Source: Gammaproteobacteria bacterium
Lineage (GTDB): Bacteria; Pseudomonadota; Gammaproteobacteria; Ga0077536
Length of the DNA: 33,739 bases
Reading direction: 5' to 3'
NCBI GenBank assembly: GCA_030830685.1
Contig: JAURMM010000100.1
Location: 1-33,739 of the forward strand
The notes under the pieces are model-generated. The model saw only the letters and a program-made list of their open reading frames with translations. It made no database searches and had not been told where the DNA came from. Of the stretch, positions 32,425 through 33,739 are shown one piece after another. The position numbers and the translations under genes are program-made. The stretch's first letter is position 1. Each line of letters begins with the position of its first letter.

Positions 32425-33739
32425 GTGAGCTATTTCCCGGGCAGGGCAGGCGGAGCATCGGGGCTGCCATTTCTGATGCATGGCCTGATGCTCGCGGCGG
32501 TGCTCGCCGTCACGGGCTGCGCCAACAATCCGGTGACCGGCGGGTCGGATTTTGTGATGATGAGCGAAACCGATGAACTGGCCGCCGGCCGTAAGGCCCA
32601 TCAGCAGATCCTGAAGCAATACGAGGTCTACCCGGATCAAGCCCTTCAAAGCTACGTGACCTCCGTGGGGCAGCGGGTGGCCGCGAAGGGGCATCGGCCT
32701 GACCTTACCTATGCCTTCACCGTGCTGGACAGCCCGGAGATCAATGCATTCGCGCTGCCGGGTGGATATGTCTACATTACCCGCGGCCTGATGGCTTATC
32801 TCAATTCCGAAGCTGAGCTTGCCGGCGTGCTCGGACATGAGGTGGGGCACATCACGGCGCGGCACGGCGTGCGACAGCAATCTGCATCCCAGGCCACAGG
32901 TCTTGGGGTGGGTCTGCTTTCCATCTTCGTCCCTCAGCTCGGTGCACTGGGACGCCAGGCGGCCAACCTGCTCGGCACCGCGCTCGTGCGTGGCTACGGG
33001 CGTGATCAGGAACTGGAGGCTGACCGCCTTGGTGCGGAGTATCTGGCGCGCGCAGGCTATGATCCCCAGGCAATCATCAGCCTGCTCACGGTATTGAAGG
33101 ATCAGGAAATCCTCGACCAGCAACTGGCGCAGCAAGAAGGCCGCGAGCTGCGCGCCTACCATGGAGTGTTCTCCACCCACCCGCGTAACGACACGCGCCT
33201 TGCCGAGATCGTGGGGGTGGCGCAGAAGTTGGCCACCACGCCAGGAGAACGTCACCGCGAGCGCTATCTGGACGCCCTTGATGGCCTCATCTTCGGGCTC
33301 AACCCCGCAGGCGGCATCGTGCGCGGACAGCGTTTCCTGCATCCCCAGCTCGACTTCGTGGTGGAGTTCCCGGCCGGGTGGCGAATCGTCAACGAGACTT
33401 CACGAATAGTCGCCGGTGACTCAGGCGGCTTTGCCCAGTTGCAGCTGGCGCTTCTGCCTGGAGACGATCTGAAGAACCCCGAGGCCGTGCTGCAAAAACT
33501 GGGCGTGCGCGAGCTCATCTCAAGCACGCCCTTCACGGCGGACGGATCTCCGGGCCTTATGGGTTTTTCGCGCATGACCGCGCAGGGCGCACCGCGGGTG
33601 GTGCGCCTCGCGATCATCCTCCGCGCAAGCGAGGCCTATGTATTTCTTGGCATGACGGCACAGGAAACCGACATGCCCTATCGCGATCCTGATTTCCTCC
33701 GCGCGGTGAAGAGCTTCCGGCATTTGAGCACCGAGGAAC
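32425..33739 (+). CDS. M48-family metalloprotease lipoprotein (3' end beyond window)
   Basis: The frame is open from here to the last base, 438 codons, with no stop seen. A hydrophobic lead ends in VTGC, a lipobox, so the protein should be anchored by a lipid in the periplasm. The zinc motif HEVGH is at 138-142, with the third ligand Glu198 in EADRLG, as in the BepA/LoiP/Oma1-type group that trims misfolded outer-membrane proteins. A further domain after about residue 285 (LDFVVEFPAGWRIVNE) is shared by some M48 lipoproteins. The start is uncertain: GTG 32425 gives an N-terminal Arg before the hydrophobic stretch, while ATG 32476 would leave only 14 residues before the Cys. Neither has a clear ribosome-binding site. 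Confidence 0.88.
   Translation, partial: MSYFPGRAGGASGLPFLMHGLMLAAVLAVTGCANNPVTGGSDFVMMSETDELAAGRKAHQQILKQYEVYPDQALQSYVTSVGQRVAAKGHRPDLTYAFTVLDSPEINAFALPGGYVYITRGLMAYLNSEAELAGVLGHEVGHITARHGVRQQSASQATGLGVGLLSIFVPQLGALGRQAANLLGTALVRGYGRDQELEADRLGAEYLARAGYDPQAIISLLTVLKDQEILDQQLAQQEGRELRAYHGVFSTHPRNDTRLAEIVGVAQKLATTPGERHRERYLDALDGLIFGLNPAGGIVRGQRFLHPQLDFVVEFPAGWRIVNETSRIVAGDSGGFAQLQLALLPGDDLKNPEAVLQKLGVRELISSTPFTADGSPGLMGFSRMTAQGAPRVVRLAIILRASEAYVFLGMTAQETDMPYRDPDFLRAVKSFRHLSTEE

Overview
The window is about 34 kb of dense, high-GC chromosomal DNA. It most likely comes from a gammaproteobacterium, although a betaproteobacterium cannot be excluded. The reasons are a compact recC-recB-recD operon, a LexA repressor preceded by CTGT-N8-ACAG-type boxes, a glutaminyl-tRNA synthetase of the bacterial GlnRS type, and a PilZ/DUF1631/GGDEF/EAL signalling protein. 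I see no phage, transposon, integrase or CRISPR array, and no intergenic gap exceeds 300 bp.

Layout, left to right. (1) 1-10480: the tail of an unknown protein, a class V PLP aminotransferase, then recC, recB and recD, the three subunits of the RecBCD helicase-nuclease, packed with junctions of zero or negative length. (2) 10522-15248: a minus-strand pair encoding a periplasmic PQQ alcohol dehydrogenase (with the Asp typical of lanthanide-dependent enzymes) and a secreted dihaem cytochrome c. These lie divergent from a secreted ankyrin-repeat protein followed by a PutP-type sodium/proline symporter. (3) 15235-16799, minus: a fusion of a cysteine-less peroxiredoxin-like domain with a prolyl-4-hydroxylase-like oxygenase, followed by a GNAT acetyltransferase. 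(4) 16889-21808, plus: a LysR regulator and a run of four genes: an HRI1-like protein, a urea/guanidine-type ABC substrate-binding protein without its ABC partners, an isopenicillin-N-synthase-like oxygenase and an EamA exporter. (5) 21810-23614, minus: glnS followed closely by tRNA-Arg(CCT).

(6) 23807-28676: a large PilZ-DUF1631-GGDEF-EAL protein whose GGDEF and EAL motifs are degenerate. It overlaps the start of a serine/threonine kinase fused to a cyclic-nucleotide-binding domain, so the two are probably one signalling module. (7) 28719-30400: lexA under two adjoining LexA boxes, followed by a shortened ImuB-like protein that appears to lack the thumb/helix-hairpin-helix part of Y-family polymerases. 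(8) 30407-30628: a compact unit of promoter, near-ideal Shine-Dalgarno, 26-codon ORF and Rho-independent terminator. (9) 30685-33739: a metallophosphoesterase, an enoyl-CoA hydratase and a secreted M48 metalloprotease cut by the window end.

The strongest candidates for something not well described are the lexA/thumbless-ImuB pair, the tiny gene with the 16-nt anti-16S match, the DUF1631-kinase module, and the HRI1-SBP-oxygenase-exporter operon. Functional statements rest on reading motifs by eye; no database search was run.
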